Assembly (NCBI RefSeq): GCF_010731675.1
Contig: NZ_AP022584.1
Location: 124,001 to 188,000 of the forward strand
Reading direction: 5' to 3'
From: Mycobacterium marseillense
GTDB taxonomy: Bacteria > Actinomycetota > Actinomycetes > Mycobacteriales > Mycobacteriaceae
Length of the DNA stretch: 64,000 bases
A program made the translations under genes and the position numbers. Positions 51,391-61,086 of the stretch are shown here, one piece after another. Positions within the stretch are counted from its first letter, which is position 1; the number at the start of each line of letters is the position of its first letter. Below the pieces are notes generated by a model that was not told the origin of the DNA, did not search any database, and saw only the letters and a program-made list of their open reading frames with translations.

Positions 51391-51918
51391 CTGATCGCCG
51401 AAAGCCAGTCCTACATCCCCCAAACGGTTCGCGTCGCGCGCAATTCGCGTCAGCACCAGACACCGCTGGATGCGAAAAGGCTGTCGTATAGGGCGAAGCG
51501 GTTACGAGAAAGCCTGGCGCCGTATGCCAGCACCGCCGAACGGCAGGCGAGGAACTGATGGCCACTACGAGTCAATTGCCACCCACATTGGGTCGTGCAC
51601 GCTGTGGTATGGGCCTTGACATTCGATGTTGTAGCGCCCACCAAAGCCGAGCAAAGAATCAGCGAGAAATCTTGGAAACGGCTCCGTAGCCATTGGCGCT
51701 CCGTCCACCGACAGTTAGAGGCGAGACCGCGATGAGTGACCGCAGGCAGGGTGCGGCTCGTCGCACTACCTGCAGGTAGCTATCGCGTCTGAACGGGAAG
51801 TCTCGGCGCTCTGGGGTGGTCACGTGGATGACATCGAAGGCATCGCGTGCGCGAATGCCCAGAGTCTGCCCCGCCTCACCGACAAACGGTTGTATTGTCA
51901 CGGCGCTGGGCCGCGGCC
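51391..51918. other. Intergenic region with 29-bp element, no gene supported
   Basis: The region holds copy 2 of the 29-bp element at 51665-51693. Short frames on both strands lack family signatures and ribosome sites. Confidence 0.55.
51665..51693 (+). promoter_or_regulatory. 29-bp element, copy 2
   Basis: The copy contains GGAAACGGCTCCGTAGCCAT. It is an inverted repeat of copy 1 across 2.35 kb and is 225 bases upstream of the DUF732-like ATG. Confidence 0.6.
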
Positions 51919-52254
51919 ATGAACCGGCGGCATGCGCGGCCGGCCCGGGCGGCTGTGTTTGTTTTCGGCGTCCTGGGATTCAACCAAGCCATCGCCCATG
52001 CTGACCCTGTCGAGCCGAACGTCCTCAACTATGCGGTCGTTGCGGCGCCAGTGGTTTGCCGCACTCTCAACGAGGATCCGACCATCCTTGGGGTCGCCGG
52101 GCTGATGCAAGCCGTGATCGTGAAGACGGGATTAACGGCGTACCAAGCTGGTGAGGTGGTCACTCTGTCCGTGATCAATGAGTGCCCTTGGCACACGGCA
52201 CTTCTGAATCAAATCGCAACCGATTACGCTCCGCAAAGACTGCGATCGGCATGA
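51919..52254 (+). CDS. Small secreted DUF732-like protein
   Basis: The 111-residue protein has a basic start (MNRRHARPARA), a short hydrophobic stretch and an alanine-rich AIAHADP cleavage region, so it is probably exported. Behind it, PVVCRTLNEDPTILGVAGLM and SVINECPWHTALLNQIA resemble mycobacterial DUF732 proteins, with two cysteines that could form a disulfide bond. The function of this family is unknown. No ribosome site is obvious before the ATG. Confidence 0.65.
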   Translation: MNRRHARPARAAVFVFGVLGFNQAIAHADPVEPNVLNYAVVAAPVVCRTLNEDPTILGVAGLMQAVIVKTGLTAYQAGEVVTLSVINECPWHTALLNQIATDYAPQRLRSA

Positions 52255-52402
52255 CTGCCGCTGGCATCGTTCCGCACGCCACCCGCACTACGGCGTCACA
52301 CCAGGAGTCGCTGCGATGCACTGAGACCCGACCATCTGCCACAACGGGCATTTGCCGAACGACACCGTCATGGTTACTCGCGAGGAATAGGAGGCCTAGA
52401 CA

Positions 52403-52825
52403 ATGAGCACAGCACGCGAGATGGTGCGCCACGGGCTACTGTTGGACGCCCTCGGCGATCCCGTCGATCTCAATGCCGTCGATTGGCATGTCAAACAACA
52501 CAATCCGACGGCAACAGCGACAGAAGTGCAAAACGAGACCTTGGAGGTCATTCGCTCGCTGGTCAGCGATGGGCTGTTCAGACTGGGCAAAGAGACTGTG
52601 CTCGGCGAACATCTGGGCGGAGTGGCCACCGAAGGGGAACGCTTCGTTGCCTGGAACCAGTCTCTGGACCATGCACTGCACAAGATTTCCCACGTTTACG
52701 TCAAACACTACGACGATCCCGAGAAGTGGATGTACACCGCGTTTTTGCAACTCACCGACAAAGGCGAGCAGCTCGCACGATCCCTTGAACGCAACGACAT
52801 CGAGTCCTACCGAGGCCTCGAATGA
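52403..52825 (+). CDS. Hypothetical protein of about 140 residues
   Basis: The ATG follows AGGAGG, so translation is likely. The protein has NPTATATEVQNETLEVIRSL near residue 33, a DGLFRLG stretch typical of winged-helix wings and a Trp/Tyr-rich HYDDPEKWMYTAFLQLTDKG near the end. The pattern could be a small winged-helix-like protein, but I do not recognise the family. It is in the same direction as formate dehydrogenase, with copy 3 of the 29-bp element in between. Confidence 0.7.
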   Translation: MSTAREMVRHGLLLDALGDPVDLNAVDWHVKQHNPTATATEVQNETLEVIRSLVSDGLFRLGKETVLGEHLGGVATEGERFVAWNQSLDHALHKISHVYVKHYDDPEKWMYTAFLQLTDKGEQLARSLERNDIESYRGLE

Positions 52826-52915
52826 CGGCGGCGAAGCTGCCGCGAGGCGGTTCCCGCGAGGTCGTTTAGCCGTGCACACTGTGAGGCCCTTGTAGCTGCG
52901 ACCAAAGCGGCGGCG

Positions 52916-52944
52916 GGGAATCTCAGAAGTGGCTCTATAGCCAT
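52916..52944 (+). promoter_or_regulatory. 29-bp element, copy 3 (toward formate dehydrogenase)
   Basis: The copy contains ATCTCAGAAGTGGCTCTATA and fits the consensus with fixed length. It is 65 bases upstream of the formate dehydrogenase ATG. Confidence 0.6.
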
Positions 52945-53009
52945 TCAGCGCCATGTCCGCAGATGCTGGTAACTGCGAGTCCGCGACCAGCCGCTCGAGG
53001 AGGATGCGA

Positions 53010-54164
53010 ATGGCGAAATGTGTGATGGTGCTCTATCCGGACCCCCTTAATGGCTATCCACCCAAATACGCCCGGGATGGTATTCCGGTGCTCGCGAGTT
53101 ATCCCGACGGCAGTTCGTTGCCAACCCCGTCCAAGATCGATTTCACGCCCGGCGAGATGCTCGGCTGTGTGTCCGGGGCGTTGGGGTTGCAGGAGTTTTT
53201 TGAGGACGGTGGACACGAGTTGGTGGTGACCTCGGACAAAGATGGGCCGGATTCCGAGTTTGAACACCACCTGCCTGACGCCGATATTGTGATCTCCCAA
53301 CCCTTTTGGCCCGCATATATCACCAAGGAGCGGTTCGCCAAGGCCCCCAAGCTCAAGCTGGCATTGACCGCGGGGATCGGCTCAGATCACGTCAATCTCG
53401 ACGAAGCCAGGGCCAGGGGCGTCACGGTCGCAGAAGAAACCTACAGCAACAGCATCAGCGTGGCCGAGCACGCCGTCATGCAGATTCTGGCGTTGGTGCG
53501 AAACTTCATTCCCTCGCACCGCTGGGCCGCCACCGGCGGCTGGAACATCGCCGACTGTGTGTCACGCGCCTACGACATCGAAGGCATGGACGTCGGAGTG
53601 ATCGCCGCCGGACGGATCGGGCGGGCGGTGCTGCAACGGATGAAGCCGTTCGGAGTTCACTTGCATTACTTCGACGTTCACCGCCTGCCGCTCGAGGTGG
53701 AAAATGACCTCGGCGTCACCTACCACCGCGATGTGGAGTCACTGGCGGCCGCGGTGGACGTGGTGTCCATCCACTCTCCGCTGATTGCACAGACCCATCA
53801 CATGTTCAACGAGAAGTTACTGAGCAAGATGCGGCGCGGCTCTTACATCGTCAACACCGCACGCGCGGAAGAGACCGACCAGAAAGCGATCGTGGCGGCG
53901 CTCGAGAGCGGTCAGCTCGCCGGTTACGCCGGTGACGTCTGGTACCCGCAGCCGCCGCCTCCGGATCACCCGTGGCGGATCATGGCCAACAACGCCATGA
54001 CGCCTCACGTTTCGGGCACCACGTTGTCGGCACAGGCCCGCTATGCCGCCGGAACCCGGGAAATCCTCGAAGACTGGTTCGCCGGTAGACCCATCCGGTC
54101 GGAATACCTGATCGTGGAGGGGGGAAAATTCGCCGGCACCGGGGCTGCCTCCTACGAGCAGTAG
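53010..54164 (+). CDS. fdh: NAD-dependent formate dehydrogenase
   Basis: The 384-residue protein matches the metal-free formate dehydrogenase of Pseudomonas sp. 101 along its length. It has QPFWPAY (residues 97-103), the formate site Asn147 in TYSNSIS, the NAD motif AAGRIGRAVL (199-208), Arg285 in NTARAEE and His333 in TPHVSGTT. Asp222 after the NAD strand favours NAD over NADP; the next residue is Val where the Pseudomonas enzyme has Arg. It oxidises formate to CO2 in the cytosol and yields NADH. The ATG at 53010 follows GAGGAGG. Confidence 0.95.
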   Translation: MAKCVMVLYPDPLNGYPPKYARDGIPVLASYPDGSSLPTPSKIDFTPGEMLGCVSGALGLQEFFEDGGHELVVTSDKDGPDSEFEHHLPDADIVISQPFWPAYITKERFAKAPKLKLALTAGIGSDHVNLDEARARGVTVAEETYSNSISVAEHAVMQILALVRNFIPSHRWAATGGWNIADCVSRAYDIEGMDVGVIAAGRIGRAVLQRMKPFGVHLHYFDVHRLPLEVENDLGVTYHRDVESLAAAVDVVSIHSPLIAQTHHMFNEKLLSKMRRGSYIVNTARAEETDQKAIVAALESGQLAGYAGDVWYPQPPPPDHPWRIMANNAMTPHVSGTTLSAQARYAAGTREILEDWFAGRPIRSEYLIVEGGKFAGTGAASYEQ

Positions 54165-54300
54165 GCGCCCATGCCGAAACACGTCGGATGGACGGCGGCC
54201 CTCCCAGCCGCTCCGCCGATCCCAACCCAACACCGAGCTAAACGCACTGTGTGCGAATCACCGTAATTTCCACAATGTTTGAAGACGAGGGGATAGGCAG

Positions 54301-55755
54301 ATGACGGAGAACTTCACTACGACGAATGCGGGTGCTCCCGCACCTAGCGACGAACACTCTTTGACGGTGGGTCCGGATGGTCCGGTCCTGTTGCAGGATT
54401 TCTACCTGATTGAGCAGTTGGCGGCGTTCAACCGCGAGCGGGTTCCCGAGCGTCAGCCGCACGCCAAGGGCGCCGGCGCGTTCGGCCGATTTGAGGTCAC
54501 CAATGATCTGAGCGCCTACACCAAGGCCGCGGTGTTTCAACCTGGTACGACGACCGAGGTGTTTGTGCGACTCGCCACAAATGCGGGTGAGCGCGGCAGC
54601 GCTGATACCCTCCGCGACACTCGAGGGTTTTCGGTCAAGTTCTACACTACCGAGGGCAACTTCGACCTCGTCGGTAACAATGTGCCGATCTTTTTCATCC
54701 GCGATCCGATCAAGTTTCCGCAGATGATCCGCTCAGCCAAGCGCCGCGCGAACAACGACTGCCACGACCACAACATGCAGTGGGATTTTTGGACTCTGTC
54801 CCCGGAGACTGCGCATTTGGTGACGCTGGTGATGGGGGACCGCGGCATCCCCAAGACGTTTCGAAACATGAACGGCTATGGCCTGCATACGTTCAGCTTG
54901 CTCAACGCCGCCGGTGAGATCTCTTGGGTGAAGTTTCACTTCAAGACCAATCAGGGCGTCGAGTGGTTGACCCAGGAAGAGGGTGATCGGTTGGCCGGTA
55001 CCGACCCGGACTGCTGCTTTCGCGATCTGTATGACGCGATCGAGCGCGGGGAGTATCCGAGCTGGTCGCTGAAGGTGCAGATCATGCCGTTCGAGGATGC
55101 GAAGACGTATCGGCTCAATCCGTTCGATGTGACCAAGGTGTGGCCGCATGCCGACTATCCGCTCATCGATTTAGGGACAATGACCCTGGACCGCAACGTG
55201 ACCGACCACCACACTGAGGTCGAGCAGGCAACCTTCGCGCCCCACGCGCTGGTGCCCGGCATCGGACTAAGCCCGGACAAACTGTTGCTGGGGCGCAGTT
55301 TCGCTTACGCCGACGCGCATCGTTACCGCGTCGGGGCCAACCACAACCAGATCCCGGTCAACGCCCCGAAGTGTCCGGTACACAGCTATTCCAAAGACGG
55401 GCAGATGCGCTTCGTCAACTCCACCGATCCGGTGTATGCACCTAATTCCTATGGCGGGCCGCATGCCGACGAGGACCGGGCATCCGTGGTGAAATGGTCT
55501 GTCGACGCAGGAATGATGATGCGCGCCCCCTACACCCTGCGACCCGATGACGACAATTGGAGCCAGGCCCGCGCCCTGGTGCGTGGCGTGATGGACGACG
55601 CGCAGCGGGAACGTCTGGTGCACAACGTCGTTCACCATGTATCTGATGGGGTCAAAGAGCCAGTGCTCTCGCGAGTGTTTGAGTACTGGCACAACATCGA
55701 CCCCGATATCGGTGACCGAATCGAGGAAGGTGTGCGCGCTGCCTTGAGTGAGTAG
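54301..55755 (+). CDS. katA: Monofunctional heme catalase (clade 3-like, small subunit)
   Basis: The 484-residue protein has the distal His54 in RQPHAKGAGAFG, the Asn of DLVGNNVPIFFIRD (126/127), RGFSVKFYTTEGNFDLVG and the proximal heme ligand Tyr336 in RSFAYADAHRYRVG. It breaks down H2O2 to water and O2. The ATG follows GAGGGG. It lies 136 bases after formate dehydrogenase on the same strand and before the GMC gene, which suggests it removes peroxide made by that oxidoreductase. Confidence 0.95.
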   Translation: MTENFTTTNAGAPAPSDEHSLTVGPDGPVLLQDFYLIEQLAAFNRERVPERQPHAKGAGAFGRFEVTNDLSAYTKAAVFQPGTTTEVFVRLATNAGERGSADTLRDTRGFSVKFYTTEGNFDLVGNNVPIFFIRDPIKFPQMIRSAKRRANNDCHDHNMQWDFWTLSPETAHLVTLVMGDRGIPKTFRNMNGYGLHTFSLLNAAGEISWVKFHFKTNQGVEWLTQEEGDRLAGTDPDCCFRDLYDAIERGEYPSWSLKVQIMPFEDAKTYRLNPFDVTKVWPHADYPLIDLGTMTLDRNVTDHHTEVEQATFAPHALVPGIGLSPDKLLLGRSFAYADAHRYRVGANHNQIPVNAPKCPVHSYSKDGQMRFVNSTDPVYAPNSYGGPHADEDRASVVKWSVDAGMMMRAPYTLRPDDDNWSQARALVRGVMDDAQRERLVHNVVHHVSDGVKEPVLSRVFEYWHNIDPDIGDRIEEGVRAALSE

Positions 55756-56501
55756 GCGATCTCGGCGAGCCGGAAACGGGAGAAGCGAGCAAGGGCTGCA
55801 GCGCTCAGGCCCAGGGCGACAACGGTCATCGTCGTCGGCCGCGGTTTCGTCGGTTTCGGCTGCTCACGCTGCCTGGCTCACCAGGTATGCAAGTTGAAGG
55901 CATCCGGCGTCGGGGCGACGCCTCTCTCATCCAGTTGAGGGGTGCCCCGGCGTCGACAACCGTAACCATGACGGGAAGTATTGCGGTGCAACGTGGTTGG
56001 GATATTTTGAGATGGCTCGCGCCCTGCCGATGACACCTGGCGTTCGACGAGCATTTGGACGATCGTCGGTGCACCCGGGTAGGGGCCAACCACTGCCGGT
56101 GCCGCGGTGCTGTGCGCGCGACGCAGTTAGCGCGCCGGGGAGGGTCGGACGCTGCGGTGAGTTCCCCAGCTAGGTAACGGTTCTGCGAGGGTTACTTTTC
56201 AGCGGCACCCATGAGGACTCGATTGCGTGTCTGGCGGTTGACGGACTTGGCAACGGCGACTTGGCCATACGATGCATGCGCAGAATGATCGGACTCATTT
56301 CTCAGGGATACGACACGCTTCCCGCACCCCTTGTACTGGATCCCAAACACGGGTCCGGGTATCTCAGAGCCGGCTCCATAGACATCGAAATTCCTTGGAA
56401 TAACACTGATGTGCGGGGCCGAACGCCGCGCTTGTAGCAGGCCAGCGCTGTGTTGAGTGGCCCGGCCAGCTGCACACCAAATCCATTTATAGGAGGAACT
56501 C
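55756..56501. other. Intergenic region ahead of the GMC gene
   Basis: This region of nearly 750 bases has no supported gene. It holds copy 4 of the 29-bp element at 56357-56385. A weak, gapped relative of the element may lie near 55993-56015. Confidence 0.55.
56357..56385 (+). promoter_or_regulatory. 29-bp element, copy 4 (toward GMC oxidoreductase)
   Basis: The copy contains ATCTCAGAGCCGGCTCCATA and is closest to copy 3. It is 116 bases upstream of the GMC ATG. Confidence 0.6.
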
Positions 56502-58268
56502 ATGTTAGAGGAGCAACTCAGCGCCCAGCATGACGGAGCGCGCTTTGACTTCGTCGTCGTTGGCGGCGGCACGGCGGGTTGCGTCGTGGCTGGCCGGCTC
56601 GCCGAAAACCCCAACGTCAGTATTTTGATCGTGGAGGCGGGTGTGCCGAACCCGTGGGACGTTGACATGGTCACCACGCCGTCGCGGGCGATGGAGATTC
56701 GAGGCACCGAATCAGACTGGAATTACAAGGCCACGTTCGTCAAACGCGACGTCTGGGAGCGCACCGACAAGCAATGCACCCGCGGCCGGGCTCTCGGTGG
56801 CAGCTCGGCGGGGAACTACTTCAGCTGGATCCCGGGGTGCAAGCCAACCTTTGACCGCTGGGGCGAATACGGTGGCCAAGAATGGACCTGGGAACCGCTG
56901 GTGCCGTACCTGCGCAAGAGCGCCACCTACCACGGGGACCCCAAGGACGCCACCCGCTACCCGGCCGAGCTCGAGAAAATCGGCGCCGGTGGCCCCCTTC
57001 CCATTTCGCACGCCGACATCCCGGAGTTGCAGAACTTCCGTGATGCTCTCATTCAGGCCTGGACGTCGCGTGGTTTGCCTGTTACCGAGAACATTTACGA
57101 CGGTGAGATGAACGGGCTCACTCATTCCATCAACAGCATCTACAACGGCCAGCGATCTGGGGCTTACCTATTCGTCAAGGACAAGCCCAACATCACCATC
57201 TTGGGTCACACTCGCTCCAAGCGTCTGATCATTGACTATGCGGATCGGACAGCCAAAGGAGTGACAGTCGTTGACTCCTTGGGCAACGAGCGCAACTTCT
57301 ATGCCAACCGGGAGGTCATCCTTTCTCAGGGCGTCTTTGAGAGCCCAAAGCTGCTGATGCTCAGCGGTATCGGTCCCGCCCGCGAGCTGGCCAAGCACGG
57401 GATTCCGGTGATTGTCGATTCACGACACGTCGGCCAGCACTTGCTCGACCACCCCGGCGTCCCCTTTGTGCTGCGTGTCAAGGATGGATTCGGTATGGAC
57501 GAGACCTTGATCCGGCACGGGGCCAATTACAAGGACGCGGCGGCGGCCTACCAGAAAGACCACTCCGGCCCCATCGGCTCGGGCTTATTGGAGATGATCG
57601 GCTTCCCTCGCATCGACGAATACCTGGAAAAGGACCCTATCTACTGCGAGGCCAAGGCTGCTAACGGCGGGGTCGACCCCTTCTCGCCGGAGGGACAGCC
57701 GCACTTTGAACTCGATTTCGTTCCCATGTTCGGCAGTGCATTCCAGTGGCAGTACCCGACCCCCGAGGAAGGCGACCACCTGACGGTGATGGTGGACCTA
57801 GTCCGTCCGGTGTCCGACGGCGGCACGGTGACGCTCAACAGTGCTGACCCCCTCGTGCAGCCCAACATCAACCTGAACTTCCTCGCCAACGAGCTCGACA
57901 TCATTGCCTTGCGTGAGGGCATCAGGTTCGCTTATGACGTGCTCACCAAGGGTGAGGGCTTCAAAGACCTTGTGATCAGCCAATACCCCTGGGACATGCC
58001 TTTCCACTCCAACGAGCTGATGCGAACGTCCGTTCAGGACCGGGTCCAGACCTCATTCCACCCATGCGGCACCAACCGGCTGTCCAAGAACATCGACCAG
58101 GGTGTGGTCGACCCACAGCTCAAGGTCCACGGCGTCAATAAGCTCCGGGTCATCGATGCGTCGGTTACTCCCGTAATCCCCGACTGCCGAATCCAAAACC
58201 ACGTCTACATGATCGGGGAGAAGGGCGCGGACGCCATCAAGGCGGACCATAAGGATTTGTTCAAGTAA
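56502..58268 (+). CDS. GMC-family FAD alcohol oxidoreductase
   Basis: The 588-residue protein has the FAD motif FVVVGGGTAGCVVAGRLAEN (residues 17-36), the GMC signature GRALGGSSAGNYFSWIPG and the active-site His520 in FHPCGTNRLS, with Asn566/His567 in IQNHVYMIGEKGAD. The family oxidises alcohols with FAD and either O2 (giving H2O2) or another acceptor. The neighbouring catalase and formate dehydrogenase fit an O2-using role and a one-carbon substrate, but the sequence alone does not show this. The ATG follows AGGAGGA. Confidence 0.92.
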   Translation: MLEEQLSAQHDGARFDFVVVGGGTAGCVVAGRLAENPNVSILIVEAGVPNPWDVDMVTTPSRAMEIRGTESDWNYKATFVKRDVWERTDKQCTRGRALGGSSAGNYFSWIPGCKPTFDRWGEYGGQEWTWEPLVPYLRKSATYHGDPKDATRYPAELEKIGAGGPLPISHADIPELQNFRDALIQAWTSRGLPVTENIYDGEMNGLTHSINSIYNGQRSGAYLFVKDKPNITILGHTRSKRLIIDYADRTAKGVTVVDSLGNERNFYANREVILSQGVFESPKLLMLSGIGPARELAKHGIPVIVDSRHVGQHLLDHPGVPFVLRVKDGFGMDETLIRHGANYKDAAAAYQKDHSGPIGSGLLEMIGFPRIDEYLEKDPIYCEAKAANGGVDPFSPEGQPHFELDFVPMFGSAFQWQYPTPEEGDHLTVMVDLVRPVSDGGTVTLNSADPLVQPNINLNFLANELDIIALREGIRFAYDVLTKGEGFKDLVISQYPWDMPFHSNELMRTSVQDRVQTSFHPCGTNRLSKNIDQGVVDPQLKVHGVNKLRVIDASVTPVIPDCRIQNHVYMIGEKGADAIKADHKDLFK

Positions 58269-58855
58269 TACTCGCGCCCTCCTCGGCTTAGGGTGCTGCA
58301 GTAATCCGGAGCCGGGCCAGTCGATGCCGCCGCCCCACACGGCGTCGCGGCCCGGTTCTCCGGATAGCAATGCGATACAGCGGTTTCCATCACCATTGAG
58401 TGCTCGATCCGAGGAGGGCGAGGGGCTCTTCTCTGCGCCCGGCAGAAGCACCTGCGACCGCAGCTACCAGTTTTCCGGCGCCCAGGCCGGCGGCAGTATT
58501 AGAGGGCGCTTGTAGCGGCTCGGTGACGGGGGCGATGTCGATGCTCAGAACGGAGTACGGGCACCTGCTGCCGGGGTGACCACGAGGACGGGCGTTACAT
58601 TTGTGTGTGCTAGTGTAACTGCGTTCGCAACAGCCCGACGGGAAAATGATGACCGCTGAGGTAGTCGTGCGTGCCGGGATCGCCGCATTGAGCAGCAACG
58701 ATGCCGACGAAGTCTTTTGTCGGCGTTGATGTGGTGACGATGCGCCACCGGCCGGTCATAGACGCATATCAGGTGCGGAGCGAATAGATGCGTCACTCGC
58801 TCGTGGACACCTGCGTGCTGCCCCTCCCGTTCAACCACGCCCCGATGGAGTTCTG
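58269..58855. other. Intergenic region, no gene supported
   Basis: It contains a perfect 12-bp inverted repeat, CGCCCTCCTCGG at 58275-58286 and its complement at 58409-58420, just after the GMC gene. No frame shows a family signature. A promoter for the P450 may lie near 58600-58620, but this is a guess. Confidence 0.5.
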
Positions 58856-60052
58856 ATGACCGCGCCCGCAGCCCCCACCGAATCCGACCTGTACTACGAC
58901 CCGTACAACGTCGACCTCAACATGAATCCCTATCCGGTCTTCGCCCGGATTCGGGAAGAGGCCCCGCTGTATTACAACGAACAGCACGACTTCTACGCGC
59001 TGAGCCGCTACGACGACGTCAACAAGGGCGTGATCGACCACGAGACGTTCATCTCCGGGCGCGGGGCACTGCTCGAGATCATCAAGTCCGGCATGGAAAT
59101 ACCGCCGGGCACACTGATTTTCGAGGATCCGCCGATCCACAACATTCACCGCAACCTACTGTCGCGGGTGTTCACACCGCGCAAGGTGCTCGCACTCGAG
59201 CCGCAGATCCGCGAATTCACCGCGCGCTGTTTGGATCCGCTGGTCGGGTCGGATCGGTTCGACTTCGTCAACGACCTCGGCGAGCAGATGCCGATGCGCG
59301 TCATCGGCATGCTGCTGGGGCTCCCCGAAGACCGGCAGCGCCAGATCACCGACCACGGCGAGGAGACCCTGCAGGGCAAGACCGTCGACGCGCTGGCCAC
59401 CGGTGAGGTGTTCGCGGAGTTCATCGACTGGCGCGCCGAACACCCCTCCGACGACATCATGACCGACCTGCTCAACGCCGAGTTCGAGGACGAGAACGGC
59501 ACCGTGCGCAAGCTGCGCCGCGACGAGCTGTTGATGTACCTGACGGTCATCGCCACGGCCGGTTCGGAGACCACCACCCGCCTGATCGGCTGGGCCGGAA
59601 AGACGCTGGCGGACTACCCGGATCAGCGCCGCGATCTGGTGGAGAATCCCGCATTGATTCCCCAGGCGATCGAGGAGATCCTGCGCTGGGAGCCGCCGGC
59701 CCTGCAGATGGCCCGCTACGTCACCCGTGATGTCGAGTACTACGGCCAGATCGTGCCGGAGGGTTCGGCGATGCTGATGCTCGTCGGCGCCGCCAATCGC
59801 GACCACCGCAGGTTCGCGCCGGACGGTGACGTCTTCGACATCCACCGGGAACAGCGCTCCCACATGACCTTTGGTGCGGGCACACACTTCTGCATGGGCA
59901 ACGCGCTGGCCCGGCTCGAGGGCCGGATCGCGCTGGAGGAGATCCTCAAGCGCTTCCCGGCCTGGGAGGTCGACTGGGCCAACGCGGTTCCGTCGGAGAC
60001 CGCCGCGGTCCGCGGCTGGGCCGCCATGCCCACGCTGGTTTCCCGCTCCTAA
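58856..60052 (+). CDS. Cytochrome P450
   Basis: The 398-residue P450 has the I-helix TAGSETTTRL, the ExxR region EEILRWEPPALQMARYVTRD and the heme loop FGAGTHFCMGNALARLEGR. It begins close to the fold (NMNPYPVFARIREEAPLYYN). The ATG follows GGAG. Its 3' end overlaps the convergent nitroreductase gene by 4 bp. No ferredoxin gene is adjacent, and the substrate is unknown. Confidence 0.93.
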   Translation: MTAPAAPTESDLYYDPYNVDLNMNPYPVFARIREEAPLYYNEQHDFYALSRYDDVNKGVIDHETFISGRGALLEIIKSGMEIPPGTLIFEDPPIHNIHRNLLSRVFTPRKVLALEPQIREFTARCLDPLVGSDRFDFVNDLGEQMPMRVIGMLLGLPEDRQRQITDHGEETLQGKTVDALATGEVFAEFIDWRAEHPSDDIMTDLLNAEFEDENGTVRKLRRDELLMYLTVIATAGSETTTRLIGWAGKTLADYPDQRRDLVENPALIPQAIEEILRWEPPALQMARYVTRDVEYYGQIVPEGSAMLMLVGAANRDHRRFAPDGDVFDIHREQRSHMTFGAGTHFCMGNALARLEGRIALEEILKRFPAWEVDWANAVPSETAAVRGWAAMPTLVSRS

Positions 60053-61086
60053 CGCGAGGCCAACGTCGCCTGTGCGCCTGACCACTGCACGACGTCGGCG
60101 AGAGCGCGCCGCGGTGTTGGCGGCAAGGGGGCCGCGCCGTCGGCGGCCCACCCCACCCGCAGCAGCATCTGGGGATAACCATCCGCAGCCCACACGTCGG
60201 CGCGGATGGCCTCGCGTGTGGCCGGGATTTCGAGGGGTTCGGTGATCGGGCACGTCGCCAGCCCCATCGCCGTCGCCGTCAGCAGCACGGCGCTGGTCGC
60301 CTCGCCGACGCGCAACTGAGCCAGGCGGTCGTCGGCCGCACCGCCGAGCATCAGGATGACGGCACTGTCCTCGGCCGGTGAGGCGTCCGGCGGCTGCGCC
60401 AGTCCCGGCCCGGCAAAGATGCGGCCGGGTATCGGTGCGCCACAATCGTGTTCGGGAACGTTGCGGGCGGGCACCCCGGCTAGGGAACCGTAACGGCCGC
60501 TCCACCGTGCGAGCTCGACCAGGTAATCGCGGTCGGTCGCATGTGTCAGCGCGGCGCGTTTGACGATCTCGTGTAGCTTTTCCGTGGCATCGACCTTGCG
60601 CAGCGTCACTCCCATGCGCGCGGCCACAGCGGCCATCGAGGCGATATCGCTCGCCGCGACCGGGCGCGCACTGTAGGTCCGCCGATCGGATCGGCGCCGC
60701 GGGATCGCCTCCGACAGGAGGAGGTCGGCGCGATCAGGGGTGTGTGGAAACACCTCGATGGCGGCGAGGTGGCTGGGGTCGGCCGGATCGGGGAGGCGGT
60801 GCACGTCGGCCCGCCAGCCTGTCGCCGCCAAAGCGGCGACGCAATGATGAAGCGCCGCACCGCAACTCAGGATCAGGTCCCGGCCGTCCGGGTCGGTGTT
60901 GGGTAATCGCATGCCCGGATCGGTGTAGAGGTGCAGGCTGGTGCGATCCACTCGCCATCGCCACGGCTGCGTGTTGTCGATGGAGGGCGCCCGGGTGGCC
61001 GACGCGAGAACGGCGTCAACGACCCGCGCATCGGGGAAGGGCCGGGCGTTCCCGGCAGTGGCGTGCTTTTCCGCCGCACTCGGCAT
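60049..61086 (-). CDS. Acg-type nitroreductase-like protein (Rv3131-like)
   Basis: The 345-residue protein has RAPSIDNTQPWRWRVDRTSL and SCGAALHHCVAALAATGWRA near the start, as in the mycobacterial Acg/Rv3131 family, and VGEATSAVLLTATAMGLATC later. These proteins bind FMN but have a lid that may block reduction; their role is thought to be FMN storage under hypoxia. In M. tuberculosis the homologue is divergent from tgs1, as here. The ATG at 61086 starts the family fold; a longer frame upstream is antisense to tgs1. Confidence 0.9.
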   Translation of the reverse strand: MPSAAEKHATAGNARPFPDARVVDAVLASATRAPSIDNTQPWRWRVDRTSLHLYTDPGMRLPNTDPDGRDLILSCGAALHHCVAALAATGWRADVHRLPDPADPSHLAAIEVFPHTPDRADLLLSEAIPRRRSDRRTYSARPVAASDIASMAAVAARMGVTLRKVDATEKLHEIVKRAALTHATDRDYLVELARWSGRYGSLAGVPARNVPEHDCGAPIPGRIFAGPGLAQPPDASPAEDSAVILMLGGAADDRLAQLRVGEATSAVLLTATAMGLATCPITEPLEIPATREAIRADVWAADGYPQMLLRVGWAADGAAPLPPTPRRALADVVQWSGAQATLASR

